35,900 bases of DNA. Origin: Alphaproteobacteria bacterium. Its GTDB lineage: Bacteria > Pseudomonadota > Alphaproteobacteria > UBA6615. The notes beneath the pieces are model-generated. The model made no database searches. It worked only from the letters and a program-made list of their open reading frames with translations, and was not told where the DNA came from. The stretch covers positions 1 to 35,900 of the forward strand of contig JAPKDV010000009.1 in NCBI GenBank assembly GCA_028822385.1, given 5' to 3'. Positions 8,124 through 17,889 of this stretch are shown piece after piece. Every line of letters starts with the position of its first letter. Position 1 is the stretch's first letter. The translations under genes and the position numbers were made by a program.

Positions 8124-9479
8124 ATGACCAATTCTGATCACGTAAATCTTGAGCAATTCATGGAGGGCGTGCAGCGCCGAAACCCAGGTGAGATCGAATT
8201 CCATCAGGCAGTTTACGAGGTGGCTGTCGATATCTTCGACTTCATCAAAGACAAAGAAATTTACCAAGAGCAACAGATTTTGCGCCGCATGGCTGAACCC
8301 GACAGGGTAATCTCTTTTCGTGTGTGCTGGGAGGACGACAACGGCAATGTCCGTGTCCAGCGCGGCTACCGAGTTCAAAACAATAATGCTATCGGCCCAT
8401 ATAAAGGTGGCCTACGGTTTCACAAGTCCGTTAACCAAAGCATTCTAAAGTTTCTCGCCTTCGAGCAGACTTTTAAGAATAGCCTGACAGGCCTCCCCAT
8501 GGGTGGTGGCAAGGGCGGCTCAGACTTTAACCCGAAAGGCAAGTCTGACAATGAAGTGATGCGGTTTTGCCAATCCTTCATGACGGAACTTTATCGCCAC
8601 GTTGGCGAAGATATAGATATTCCAGCCGGTGATATCGGCGTCGGTGGCCGTGAGATCGGCTATATGTTTGGTCAGTACAAGCGCATCACCAACAAATATG
8701 TTGGTGTCTTGACGGGCAAGGGGCTTGAGTACGGCGGTAGCCTCGTGCGTACCGAAGCGACTGGTTACGGCGCTGTATACTTTATGGAAGACATGCTTTC
8801 AGAAGCCAAAGACGGTTTCGACGGTAAAACAGTTCTGGTTTCAGGATCGGGTAACGTCGCAACCCATGCGGCAGAAAAGGCCACTGAACTAGGAGCCAAG
8901 GTCGTGACTCTCTCGGATTCCGGTGGCTTTATCCACGATCCAGACGGCTTTACGCAAGAGAAGATCGACTGGATCAAGGAGCATAAGAACATTCGACGTG
9001 GCCGTATCTCCGACTATGTGAAGGAGTTCAAGGGCGCGGAATTCCATGAGGGCCAAAGGCCCTGGGCAGTACCCTGCGATATCGCCTTACCCTGTGCGAC
9101 ACAAAATGAGATCAGCAAGGAAGAAGCCGAAATGCTGGTCAAGAACGGCGTCAAGGCCGTAGCAGAAGGCGCAAATATGCCTACCGTAAACGAAGGCGTA
9201 GAGGTCTTCCGCGACGCGAAGGTTTTGTTTGGGCCGGCTAAGGCTGCAAATGCCGGTGGCGTAGCTGTATCAGGTCTCGAGATGAGCCAGAACAGCGGCC
9301 GAATTTCTTGGAGCGCGGACGAACTCAATAAATTACTGCGCGACATAATGCGAGACATTCATGGCAACTGCCTTGAATACGCTAGAGATGGCGACGGTTA
9401 TGTCGACTACGCCAAGGGTGCGAACATCGCCGGCTTCAAAAAAGTCGCAGATGCCATGTTGGCGTTTGGCGTCGTCTGA
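8124..9479 (+). CDS. gdhA: NADP-specific glutamate dehydrogenase
   Basis: GPYKGGLRFH, GLPMGGGKGGSDFNPKGKSD, PAGDIGVGGREIGYMFGQYKR. Confidence 0.97.
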   Translation: MTNSDHVNLEQFMEGVQRRNPGEIEFHQAVYEVAVDIFDFIKDKEIYQEQQILRRMAEPDRVISFRVCWEDDNGNVRVQRGYRVQNNNAIGPYKGGLRFHKSVNQSILKFLAFEQTFKNSLTGLPMGGGKGGSDFNPKGKSDNEVMRFCQSFMTELYRHVGEDIDIPAGDIGVGGREIGYMFGQYKRITNKYVGVLTGKGLEYGGSLVRTEATGYGAVYFMEDMLSEAKDGFDGKTVLVSGSGNVATHAAEKATELGAKVVTLSDSGGFIHDPDGFTQEKIDWIKEHKNIRRGRISDYVKEFKGAEFHEGQRPWAVPCDIALPCATQNEISKEEAEMLVKNGVKAVAEGANMPTVNEGVEVFRDAKVLFGPAKAANAGGVAVSGLEMSQNSGRISWSADELNKLLRDIMRDIHGNCLEYARDGDGYVDYAKGANIAGFKKVADAMLAFGVV

Positions 9480-9500
9480 CCCGGTCAGCAACGACAATCC

Positions 9501-9535
9501 AAAAGTCCGGTCCACTTGGCCGGACTTTTTTATTT
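9501..9535 (+). terminator. Rho-independent terminator of gdhA
   Basis: AAAAGTCCGG...CCGGACTTTTTTATTTT. Confidence 0.9.
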
Positions 9536-9542
9536 TAAACGT

Positions 9543-9863
9543 CTAGATCGGCGGCACCCGCTGCAGGAACGGCTCAATAATTACTGTTTCGAAAATGCCA
9601 CCAAGTGTGTAGGGGTCGTTGGAATGCATGGCTACTGCCGCTGCGCGATCGGGAACATCGAGCACCAGAACATTGCCAGTTACCTTCCGGATACCCTCTT
9701 CGCCATAGATAAAATTCTCTACGTCAGTACCATCCTCAACCAGTCCGCCACCGAAGGTGATTAAAGGCATAAAGGCCTGCTGATATTCAGCATGTGCTGC
9801 GAGCAACTCGGCGCGCTTGTCGCCCATTCCGAGCTTGTCACGTCTGGCGATAACAAAAAGCAT
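9543..9863 (-). CDS. YciI family protein
   Basis: YCII-like ferredoxin fold sequence (RAELLAAHAEYQ...AAVAMHSNDPYTLGGIFETVIIEPF); RBS AGGAGG upstream. Confidence 0.85.
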   Translation of the reverse strand: MLFVIARRDKLGMGDKRAELLAAHAEYQQAFMPLITFGGGLVEDGTDVENFIYGEEGIRKVTGNVLVLDVPDRAAAVAMHSNDPYTLGGIFETVIIEPFLQRVPPI

Positions 9864-9873
9864 TCTGATCCTC

Positions 9874-10839
9874 CTAAGCTAGCGCAACGGTGTTGCTAAG
9901 TTTTCCAATACCTTCGATATCAACCTCAATCACGTCGCCCGGCTTCATGAAGACCGGAGGCTTGCGTCCTGCGCCAACTCCGGACGGGGATCCTGTGGTG
10001 ACAATATCGCCCGGACTGAATCGGTAGAATTTCGAAAAGTAGCTAACCATCTGGGGAATGTTAAATATCAGATCATCCGTGCGCGTCGACTGCACCACAT
10101 TGCCGTTCAGGGTGGTGGTTAATTGCAGCATGTGCGGATCTGGGATCTCGTCCTTGGTAACGATAACCGGGCCGCAGGGGCAGAAAGTCGGAAGCTGCTT
10201 ACCGAGCAGGTTCCGGTCCCAGGCGGACACGACCTCAAACTGTTCGCTCGCCCCGAAGAAAGCGCCAACCCAATCGCGCGCTGAGACATCGTTGGCAATC
10301 GTGTAACCGGCGACATAATCCATTGCCTCCTCTTCCGATACATTGTGGCAGTCTTTTCCAAAGACGAAAGTCAGCTCTCCCTCCCAGTCGATCATGTCCG
10401 GGCACTGAGGCGGCACAATGATCGGACGACGGTGACCGTTCAGCGCCGGATGGGTCATCAGAAACGCTGGCGGGTATTTCGGAATGGGAATGCTCACCAT
10501 CTCTTCCAGATGGGCTCGGTAGTTCATGCCGACTGAAAGAATAATAGATGGGTCAGGCACCACAGGCAGAAAACTGGCGTCATCCCAAGCCTGAAGAACG
10601 CCCGAACCATAGAGCACTTCCCGTTCATCTGCTGACATCGCAGCAACACCGTCGATACAGGATTGCACCGCAGCCAAAGCCGCATCACCGCCACCCATCA
10701 GATCTCGCATACGCGCCGGAACTTTTTTTGCTACAGACATAACCGCACGCAGTGCTGTCAGGTCGAGCAGTTCGTTGTCTAAGGTGAGTACCGCAACATG
10801 AGATTCTTTTTTCGCACTTTCGATCGTCGCTAGTTTCAT
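9874..10839 (-). CDS. fumarylacetoacetate hydrolase (FAH) family protein
   Basis: VGMNYRAHLEEM, DWEGELTFVFGKDC, GYTIANDVSARDW, GDIVTTGSPSGVGAGRKPP. Confidence 0.94.
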   Translation of the reverse strand: MKLATIESAKKESHVAVLTLDNELLDLTALRAVMSVAKKVPARMRDLMGGGDAALAAVQSCIDGVAAMSADEREVLYGSGVLQAWDDASFLPVVPDPSIILSVGMNYRAHLEEMVSIPIPKYPPAFLMTHPALNGHRRPIIVPPQCPDMIDWEGELTFVFGKDCHNVSEEEAMDYVAGYTIANDVSARDWVGAFFGASEQFEVVSAWDRNLLGKQLPTFCPCGPVIVTKDEIPDPHMLQLTTTLNGNVVQSTRTDDLIFNIPQMVSYFSKFYRFSPGDIVTTGSPSGVGAGRKPPVFMKPGDVIEVDIEGIGKLSNTVALA

Positions 10840-10970
10840 GGCTTCCCCCTCAAAGTGATTTGAATCAGCCTGTATAGCCGCTTCATATTTAGTCTTGAAC
10901 CTAACTTCGTATCGGGCAATCCTACATGGGAGAAAGAACTTTATCCCTATTGACGCAAAAGGAAATCTCG

Positions 10971-11468
10971 ATGGCTGAGACGCACACTGATTTGAAAAAC
11001 GGGCCCCTGTCGCTCAATTTTCTATCACACGGGACGATCGAAACGATCGATTCCGATAAAAGTCGAAAATTTTATGAAGAATTCCTGGGTTTCGACGTAA
11101 TCCGCACCAGCCCGATTTCACTACTGCTCCGTATGGGCGGCAACAACACGATGGCTGTTGTCGAGGTGAAAAAAAAGCCGCCGATGGGGATGCTAAATCA
11201 CAACGGGCTCGATGTGCGCACCAAGGCCGATGTCGACGCAGCCCACGCTAAAGCAGTCGCTCAGCAGGACAAATGGGGAATTAAAAAAATCACGCGCCCG
11301 CTAGACCAGCATGGAACCTATTGCTTCTTCATCAACGATCCGGATGACAATTGGTGGGAAATCTTGACCAATCCTGAAGGCGGATATGCATGGATGTTTG
11401 AACGCGGCGATCAGGAAGGCCGTGGTCACCTCGAGAAAGACTTCGAGCGGCCCAAGGAAACCCTTTAG
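10971..11468 (+). CDS. VOC (glyoxalase/dioxygenase superfamily) protein
   Basis: DSDKSRKFYEEFLGFDVIRT...FFINDPDDNWWEIL; start at MAETHTDL. Confidence 0.88.
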   Translation: MAETHTDLKNGPLSLNFLSHGTIETIDSDKSRKFYEEFLGFDVIRTSPISLLLRMGGNNTMAVVEVKKKPPMGMLNHNGLDVRTKADVDAAHAKAVAQQDKWGIKKITRPLDQHGTYCFFINDPDDNWWEILTNPEGGYAWMFERGDQEGRGHLEKDFERPKETL

Positions 11469-12103
11469 CCAGCAATCACCTTTTTATAGCGACCTCTTTG
11501 TCGTCGCACTGGCAGTTCACCCAGATTTCTAAACCCGTCGCCGTCAACCTGCGATGGACCAGTGAACTCGTGCAGAACTACATGCGCGATTCCCCCTTCC
11601 ATCGAGAGATAACGACGGACGCGGACATTGTAAGACAGTTGCGCAATCGACGGTAAATACACAGTGACGAACCAGATGTTGAAGGTCTGAACATCGCTTT
11701 CATGGAGATCAAAGCGGTCCATCTGAATAAACGGCGCCAAGTCCTGAACGTTACCAGCGGCGCACACTAATTCAGGTCCTACCCACGCCAATGTGTAGCG
11801 GTCTGGATTCCGAAATTTTGCGTGATAGGCCGCGTCGCGCGGTCCGCGGGTTTGGCGCAGCGCCTGGTAGGGCTCTCCATAGAGATGCCCAAGACTGGGC
11901 ATTTCATACAAGGTTACGAACTGCTGTCCGTTACCCGCGATCAGGTCATAACTTGCGCAAGTGTTGAAGCCGATTGCGTTACGGGTGGGAAACATATCCT
12001 CGCTTAGCCAAGGTCTAAAATCAGCACGGTCCGGTTCGTCGAGATCACAGAAGATCGCGAGAAGTCCACTACCGCTTTCCGGGGAATCCTTAAGATTCGA
12101 CAA
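11465..12103 (-). CDS. uncharacterised protein, EthD/dimeric alpha-beta-barrel-like
   Basis: 212-aa ORF; LLAIFCDLDEPDRADFRPWLSEDMFPTRNAIGF resembles dimeric alpha/beta barrel proteins; starts 9 nt after the upstream TauD-like gene. Confidence 0.7.
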   Translation of the reverse strand: MSNLKDSPESGSGLLAIFCDLDEPDRADFRPWLSEDMFPTRNAIGFNTCASYDLIAGNGQQFVTLYEMPSLGHLYGEPYQALRQTRGPRDAAYHAKFRNPDRYTLAWVGPELVCAAGNVQDLAPFIQMDRFDLHESDVQTFNIWFVTVYLPSIAQLSYNVRVRRYLSMEGGIAHVVLHEFTGPSQVDGDGFRNLGELPVRRQRGRYKKVIAG

Positions 12104-12112
12104 GGTCCGTCT

Positions 12113-13186
12113 CTATGCCGTCTCGAAGACGATATCGTCGCCATGTCCCGGATGACCACCGCGAACCGCGCCAGCACGCGTGTCGCGATAGAACGGCTCA
12201 AAACTGGGTGAAAGTTCCCGCCCGTTAGGAAGGGACATCCAGAGGCGCATTAAATGGCGACGCTTTTCCATTTCGGGATAGTCCTCAAACTCAGTGCGCA
12301 TGTGCAGCATCAGGTGATTGTTAAGAAACTGGATGTCTCCCGGTTGGAACATCATGGTCAACTGGAATTCAGGCCGCATACAAATCTCGTCGATCAAGTC
12401 GAGCGCCTCACTCTGGGTTGCGTTCATTCCCGGCAGATGGTTCATCAATTCTGCTGAGCGCATATGCGTGCGGGTATATCGGGCAGCAAACCGGCCGCTG
12501 TGCATGGTGAAGACCGGCTGCTCATAATGGGCCGGTGTGCCGGGTAACTCGTTCCCCTGAAAGCTCCAAAAATACGGCTCGTAAAGCGCTTCCAGAAGAT
12601 CCGGTCGGGTCCGCAGAATTTCATTGTGAATAGCAGAGGTACTGACAATTCTGCTCAAGCCGCCGCTTTTGGCCGACTGAATACAGAAGAGGCCCGTCAC
12701 ATCGGCGGCATCCGCGTGATAGGTCAGTTCGCCCGCGCTAGTGTAACCGCGAAATGCCGGACCATCGAGGCCCGTTCCCAGATCGCGCACATCACCCAGC
12801 ACGTCACCGCGCTTGCTCTGGGACACGGCCGTCCCAAGATGCAGGCCGATACCCCAATAAATAAACCGTAGATCATCTTTGGAATAGCGCTCCACCGGAA
12901 TGCCACGGAGCAGAAACAGTCCCCAGCCCTCTTCCAGTTCATGCTGAAGACGCGCAAGCACCCCACCAACGCTCGGTAACGGAAACAATTTACGTGTAAG
13001 CGTCGCGAGGCCTGCCCCGGCATCGAGCGCATGGCGATAAGCAGCGTCGATTTCCGCTATTTCTGCATCAGAGAACAGGTGCACCCAATCGTCCGATGAC
13101 TGGGCTGATTCCCCCATCCAGACGTCTTCGCCGGTCAGCGGTTGGTGTTTAATGCTTTCTGGAACGAACATAGCGGCACCCCTCAC
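12113..13186 (-). CDS. TauD/TfdA-like dioxygenase
   Basis: YHADAADVTGLFCIQSAKSGG (HxD), GDIQFLNNHLMLHMR, RHLMRLWMSLPNGRELSP. Confidence 0.9.
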   Translation of the reverse strand: MRGAAMFVPESIKHQPLTGEDVWMGESAQSSDDWVHLFSDAEIAEIDAAYRHALDAGAGLATLTRKLFPLPSVGGVLARLQHELEEGWGLFLLRGIPVERYSKDDLRFIYWGIGLHLGTAVSQSKRGDVLGDVRDLGTGLDGPAFRGYTSAGELTYHADAADVTGLFCIQSAKSGGLSRIVSTSAIHNEILRTRPDLLEALYEPYFWSFQGNELPGTPAHYEQPVFTMHSGRFAARYTRTHMRSAELMNHLPGMNATQSEALDLIDEICMRPEFQLTMMFQPGDIQFLNNHLMLHMRTEFEDYPEMEKRRHLMRLWMSLPNGRELSPSFEPFYRDTRAGAVRGGHPGHGDDIVFETA

Positions 13187-13277
13187 TGGTTGATCGCTGT
13201 TTAGATTTGATCAATCTACGTGAGAGTTTAGATCATTTTAATTGGAATATTAATTAAAAACAGTTCATTAATATTGA

Positions 13278-14138
13278 ATGATAAAGCAATTTAATCCGGT
13301 CCTACTACGCACCCTCGTCGCCTTCGCAGATACGGGAACACTATCACGGGCTGCTGACATTGTTGGTCGCACATCGTCCGCAGTGACCGCACAGATACAA
13401 AGGCTAGAGCATGTCGCAGGTGTCCCGCTGCTTGAAGCATCAGGACGTAAACGAGTTTTAACATATGCTGGCGAACGGCTCGTGGGTCACGCACGTCGCA
13501 TCCTCACGGCCAATCATGAGGCCTGGCTCAGCATTTCCGGCACCGAAGCGGAAGGTCGTGTGGTTTTAGGGATCACGCAGGACTTCACCGGGAGTGCCCT
13601 TCCGGCAGCCGTGAAATCCTTTGCGCGAACTCACGGTCATATGCGCATTGATTTACGTGTAGGGCGCTCAGTGGAACTCTTCGATGATTTCACAGCGGGA
13701 CGAATCGACGTACTCGTCGCCATGAGACGTTCCATAGAACCAGACGAGACCGCAGTTATTCGTGAACCAATGCACTGGTTCACTGCAACTGATGGACTTG
13801 CGGGCGTCATATCCAGCCCATTGCCCATCGCAGTTCTTGAATCGCCCTGCGAGTTTCGCGACACTGCATTGCGCAGTCTCGATGCCGCTGGCTACCCCTT
13901 TCATATTGCGACAAGCAGCCAAAGCTTGGCCGGGCTTTCCGTCGCGGTACGCGCTGGCGTGGCCATAACCGTCCGAACTTCACGCTGGATTCAGGATGGA
14001 ATCGCGATTGCACCAAAAGAACTCAAGCTTCCGAAACTTCCCGATGCCGAGTTTTCAATCCGGATACACGCGGATGCCGCCGACCCAACTCGACATCTAG
14101 CAGATGTACTGGTATCGAGCCTCCCCCCCCTGAACTAG
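13278..14138 (+). CDS. LysR-family transcriptional regulator
   Basis: N-terminal wHTH LLRTLVAFADTGTLSRAADIVGRTSSAVTAQIQRLEHVAGVPLLE; divergent from the TauD-like gene. Confidence 0.93.
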   Translation: MIKQFNPVLLRTLVAFADTGTLSRAADIVGRTSSAVTAQIQRLEHVAGVPLLEASGRKRVLTYAGERLVGHARRILTANHEAWLSISGTEAEGRVVLGITQDFTGSALPAAVKSFARTHGHMRIDLRVGRSVELFDDFTAGRIDVLVAMRRSIEPDETAVIREPMHWFTATDGLAGVISSPLPIAVLESPCEFRDTALRSLDAAGYPFHIATSSQSLAGLSVAVRAGVAITVRTSRWIQDGIAIAPKELKLPKLPDAEFSIRIHADAADPTRHLADVLVSSLPPLN

Positions 14139-14168
14139 CGTGCAGATATCTACATTAGCCCGTTCAAA

Positions 14169-14204
14169 CTTATTGCATCGCAATAAGTCAATGTTGCAGT
14201 GCAA
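14169..14204. promoter_or_regulatory. Two inverted repeats upstream of phaZ, candidate PhaR-type operator
   Basis: CTTATTGC-ATC-GCAATAAG (14169-14187) and TTGCA-G-TGCAA (14194-14204) in the promoter region. Confidence 0.5.
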
Positions 14205-14281
14205 AATTTATAGAGTTAGCCTAGTGTCATAGATATTCGCCCTAACTAGTATTTACGCGCGCGTTTGTAGCCCTTAATGAG

Positions 14282-15529
14282 ATGTATCAGAAGCAAAAAT
14301 GGACGCTAGACTGCATGCTGTACCAGAGTTACCAGAACTACACCGACACCATGGAACCCCTTCGGAGTGCGGCACGGAACGCTGTAGCCATGGCCGATAT
14401 GATTCCGGGCTTCCATTTCATGGGCCTGACCCGAAACATGACAGCGTTCTGGGAAATCTCAGCACGCTCGCACCTGTCCCACACCCGCCCTGACTACAAT
14501 ATTGACCATGCGGAAGTCGGCAAAGAGCGTGTTGCAGTGCAAGAAAACGTGGTTCTCACCCATCCCTTCTGCAATCTGCTGCACTTTGCCAAAGATGGAA
14601 TTTCGGACCAGCCAAAGATGCTGCTCATTGCGCCACTTTCGGGGCATTTCGCAACGCTCCTGCGCCCGACCATAGAAACGCTGCTGTGCGAGCACGATGT
14701 CTACATTACCGACTGGAAGAACGCGCGCGACGTCGCACCATCACAGGGTGTTTTTGGCTTCGATGACCACACCGATTTCATCATCGAATGCATCGAAACC
14801 CTTGGCCCCGATACCCATGTCTTCGCGGTCTGCCAGCCCAGCGTGCAAGCTCTCGCCGCCGTGGCGTTGATGGAAGAAGACAATCACCCGGCCATCCCCG
14901 CCAGCCTGACCCTCATGGCCGGCCCGATCGACACACGTGTTTCCCCGAATGCGGTCAACAAATTCGCGACGTCTCACCCAATAGAATGGTTCGAGAAAAA
15001 CGTCGTCAGCCAGGTTCCTTTTAAGTTTGAAGGCGGCGGCCGCGCGGTTTATCCGGGGTTCCTGCAGCTCTCAGGCTTCATGTCGATGAACTCCGACAAG
15101 CACGCCAAGGCACACCGCGACCTCTTCGGACATCTGGTCAAAGACCAAACGGGCGAAGCCGAAACCATCACCAGTTTTTATGATGAGTATTGCTCGGTGC
15201 TCGATCTGACAGCCGAGTTCTTTCTGGATACCATCGAAACCGTTTTCCATGACCATCGCATCGCCAAGGGTGAGCTGACCCATCGCGGCCACAAGGTCGA
15301 TCCGGCGGCCATCAAACGCACCACTCTGCTCACCATCGAAGGTGAACGCGACGACATTTGTTCGATCGGTCAGACTTCGGCCGCACACGGACTTTGCAGT
15401 AGCCTACCTACAAAACAAAAACACCATCACCTGCAAGCCGGTGTCGGGCACTACGGCACATTCAGCGGACGACGCTGGAACGAGCAAATCTACCCTGAGA
15501 TCAAGAAAGTTGTGCAGGCAGCGAGTTAG
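14282..15529 (+). CDS. phaZ: intracellular polyhydroxyalkanoate (PHB) depolymerase
   Basis: MLYQSYQNYTDTMEPLRSAARNA N-terminus, QPSVQALAAVALM, LMAGPIDTRVSPNAVN, LTIEGERDDIC...; start may be 14315. Confidence 0.92.
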   Translation: MYQKQKWTLDCMLYQSYQNYTDTMEPLRSAARNAVAMADMIPGFHFMGLTRNMTAFWEISARSHLSHTRPDYNIDHAEVGKERVAVQENVVLTHPFCNLLHFAKDGISDQPKMLLIAPLSGHFATLLRPTIETLLCEHDVYITDWKNARDVAPSQGVFGFDDHTDFIIECIETLGPDTHVFAVCQPSVQALAAVALMEEDNHPAIPASLTLMAGPIDTRVSPNAVNKFATSHPIEWFEKNVVSQVPFKFEGGGRAVYPGFLQLSGFMSMNSDKHAKAHRDLFGHLVKDQTGEAETITSFYDEYCSVLDLTAEFFLDTIETVFHDHRIAKGELTHRGHKVDPAAIKRTTLLTIEGERDDICSIGQTSAAHGLCSSLPTKQKHHHLQAGVGHYGTFSGRRWNEQIYPEIKKVVQAAS

Positions 15530-15535
15530 CCAGAG

Positions 15536-16801
15536 CTAGTTGGTGCCAATGATCCCGCGCTTGCGGGCCCAGACGAACAACACACCCATCGCCACCAACA
15601 AAATTCCGGCGCTGACAGCCAGCGACACATGAATGCCGATCAGGCCACCACCAAATCCCACGGTGAAGCCGCTGAAGGTCCGGCAACCAAGACTGCCTAC
15701 ATTGAACACACCAATGGCGCGACCGCGTATTTCAGCGGGAGCGTTTAGCTGTGCCAGCGTCCGGGTCATCGAATTGAACGAAAGATCAAAGAACCCGGCT
15801 AGAGCCAGCAGTCCGAAAGACAGCCCATAAAAAGGTGACACGGCAAAACCGAATATGGCCGCCGCCCAGAAAATGCCAAGAATAAAAGCGGTCCGCGTGC
15901 GCGCCGGCAACATGCTCCGTGCTTCGAGCACAATTCCCGCCGTCAGCGCGCCAGCGGCATTAGCTCCCAACAAGAGGCTGTAATAGATCCCCTGCCCAGC
16001 ATAGCCAAGATCAGCTGCGAATTCTGGCATTTGCGGCTGATGCGCATTACCCACAAGCGTCGCGGCCAGACCTGCGAGCATGGACATAGCAAAAACCACA
16101 GGAATACCCGCGACTTGACGCAACGCAACAAACATATCCCGAAAACTGGAAATTGTGGCCCCAGCCTTGCGCTTCACCAAATCGATACGTTCGGGGTGAT
16201 TGATCAGCCAGATAGTCAACGGCAAATAGATTAATACGTTAATCAAAATGCCGTAGGTCGGCCCAACAAAGATCAAAAGCGCACCGCCAACTGCAGGTCC
16301 AAGCAGCAACCCGAGTGTTAGGGAAGTCGCCATCAAGCGGATCGCGCTTTGCAGCTGATGGCCCCCGACAACATTGTGGATCAGCACTTGACTGGCCGGT
16401 GCCCACAACGCCCCTGCAAGGCCATGTACTATCAGCAGGATCACCGCATGCCACCGGGCCAGCGAGTCCGTAGCAAACAGAATGCCCCAGCCCAGAGAGA
16501 CCAGCATGAACAAGACCATTCCAACCTGAATAATCCGTCGGGGGTCATATCTGTCCGCCAGTGCACCCGCCCAGATCGAGCCGAGCAGAAATGGCACCCA
16601 GTGAGCTATCACCGCGAAGCCAGCCAGTGCAGGCGACTGGAACTTCTCGAAAATAATCCAATAGCTAATCACGTGTTCAACGCTGTCAGCCATCATCGCT
16701 AATGCGGCACAAAGCAGATACTGACGTGAGGCTGGTATCCGCAATGCGGCGTAGGAACGCTGGTCGGGCGTAACCGGTTGATTATCTGGAATATTAGTCA
16801 T
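15536..16801 (-). CDS. MFS transporter
   Basis: 421 aa, multiple TM segments, GALADRYDPRRIIQVG loop 2-3 motif. Confidence 0.93.
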   Translation of the reverse strand: MTNIPDNQPVTPDQRSYAALRIPASRQYLLCAALAMMADSVEHVISYWIIFEKFQSPALAGFAVIAHWVPFLLGSIWAGALADRYDPRRIIQVGMVLFMLVSLGWGILFATDSLARWHAVILLIVHGLAGALWAPASQVLIHNVVGGHQLQSAIRLMATSLTLGLLLGPAVGGALLIFVGPTYGILINVLIYLPLTIWLINHPERIDLVKRKAGATISSFRDMFVALRQVAGIPVVFAMSMLAGLAATLVGNAHQPQMPEFAADLGYAGQGIYYSLLLGANAAGALTAGIVLEARSMLPARTRTAFILGIFWAAAIFGFAVSPFYGLSFGLLALAGFFDLSFNSMTRTLAQLNAPAEIRGRAIGVFNVGSLGCRTFSGFTVGFGGGLIGIHVSLAVSAGILLVAMGVLFVWARKRGIIGTN

Positions 16802-16935
16802 CGCGATGTTCTAGGCCATCTGCAATCAAGGACAAAATGCGCATTCCTCATCCCTTTCCTGCGCGCCAAGTTAACGTATAGTTTCAACAGGGCCGACCCC
16901 TGAGCGTTCCGATAAAATCTGGGAGGATCCAACCG

Positions 16936-17850
16936 ATGACCGAAGGACTGGGCTACACCAAGGAAGATGTCACCTATTTTAGTGACGGGTTGAAGCTTGC
17001 CGCTCATCTTTATCGACCGGCGAACTGGTCTCCCGATGATGCGCCACGCCCGGCAGTTGTCTGCCTGACCGGTTATACAGGCCGCAAGAACATCGCCACA
17101 GTCGATATCCCCCGGAGGCTCGCTCGTGAAGGGTATATCGCTCTGGCACCGGATTATCGCGGCTATGGTGAGAGCGAGGGCACACGCGGTCGTCACCGAC
17201 CACTGGAACAGGCCCAGGACACCTATGACAGCGCGACCTATCTACAGACTGTCGCGGGCGTCAATCCGAACCGTATCGGCATTTACGGATCGAGTTTCGG
17301 GGGTGCGAATGCCATCTGGGCAGGCGCCTTCGACACACGTTTCAAGGTTGTCGTCTCAGCGGTCGGATGCGGCAATGGCGAAGACTGGATGGAAGCGGTG
17401 CGCACGCCGGAGGAATGGGACACGTTTCGCCGACGGGTCGCCGAACATGCGCGCGACCGAGTGCTCACCAACACCGCCGAGTTGATCTACCGTTACGACA
17501 TCTACCCAAAAGACCTAAACGCCGTGGACAAGCCAACCCTGACCTTGGAGGAACATGGCAGCGAGGACGTAACCCATTTGGATCTGGCCAGTGTTGACGC
17601 TCTGATGCGCTACAAACCGGACTGGGTGGTGGACAAGATATCCCCTCGCCCAGTGCTTTTTTTCATTGCAGAGGAGGATACCATCGCGCCACCGAAGGTC
17701 ACGATGGACGTCTACGATAAGTGTGGCGAGCCCAAGCGACTCATCACGCTCCCCAGCGCCCGGCACAACGAAGTCTACGAGTTTTCAAACTCTGTGCATT
17801 TCGAAACTGTCGCCAGCGAAACAGTGAAATGGTTCGAGACGCATTTATAG
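16936..17850 (+). CDS. alpha/beta hydrolase (dienelactone hydrolase/prolyl-oligopeptidase-like)
   Basis: DYRGYGESEG, GIYGSSFGGANA nucleophile elbow, FFIAEEDTIAPP, SARHNEVY. Confidence 0.92.
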   Translation: MTEGLGYTKEDVTYFSDGLKLAAHLYRPANWSPDDAPRPAVVCLTGYTGRKNIATVDIPRRLAREGYIALAPDYRGYGESEGTRGRHRPLEQAQDTYDSATYLQTVAGVNPNRIGIYGSSFGGANAIWAGAFDTRFKVVVSAVGCGNGEDWMEAVRTPEEWDTFRRRVAEHARDRVLTNTAELIYRYDIYPKDLNAVDKPTLTLEEHGSEDVTHLDLASVDALMRYKPDWVVDKISPRPVLFFIAEEDTIAPPKVTMDVYDKCGEPKRLITLPSARHNEVYEFSNSVHFETVASETVKWFETHL

Positions 17851-17889
17851 GCTTCTCAAGGAGCTAAACCACCGAAGAAGGGCACTGCC

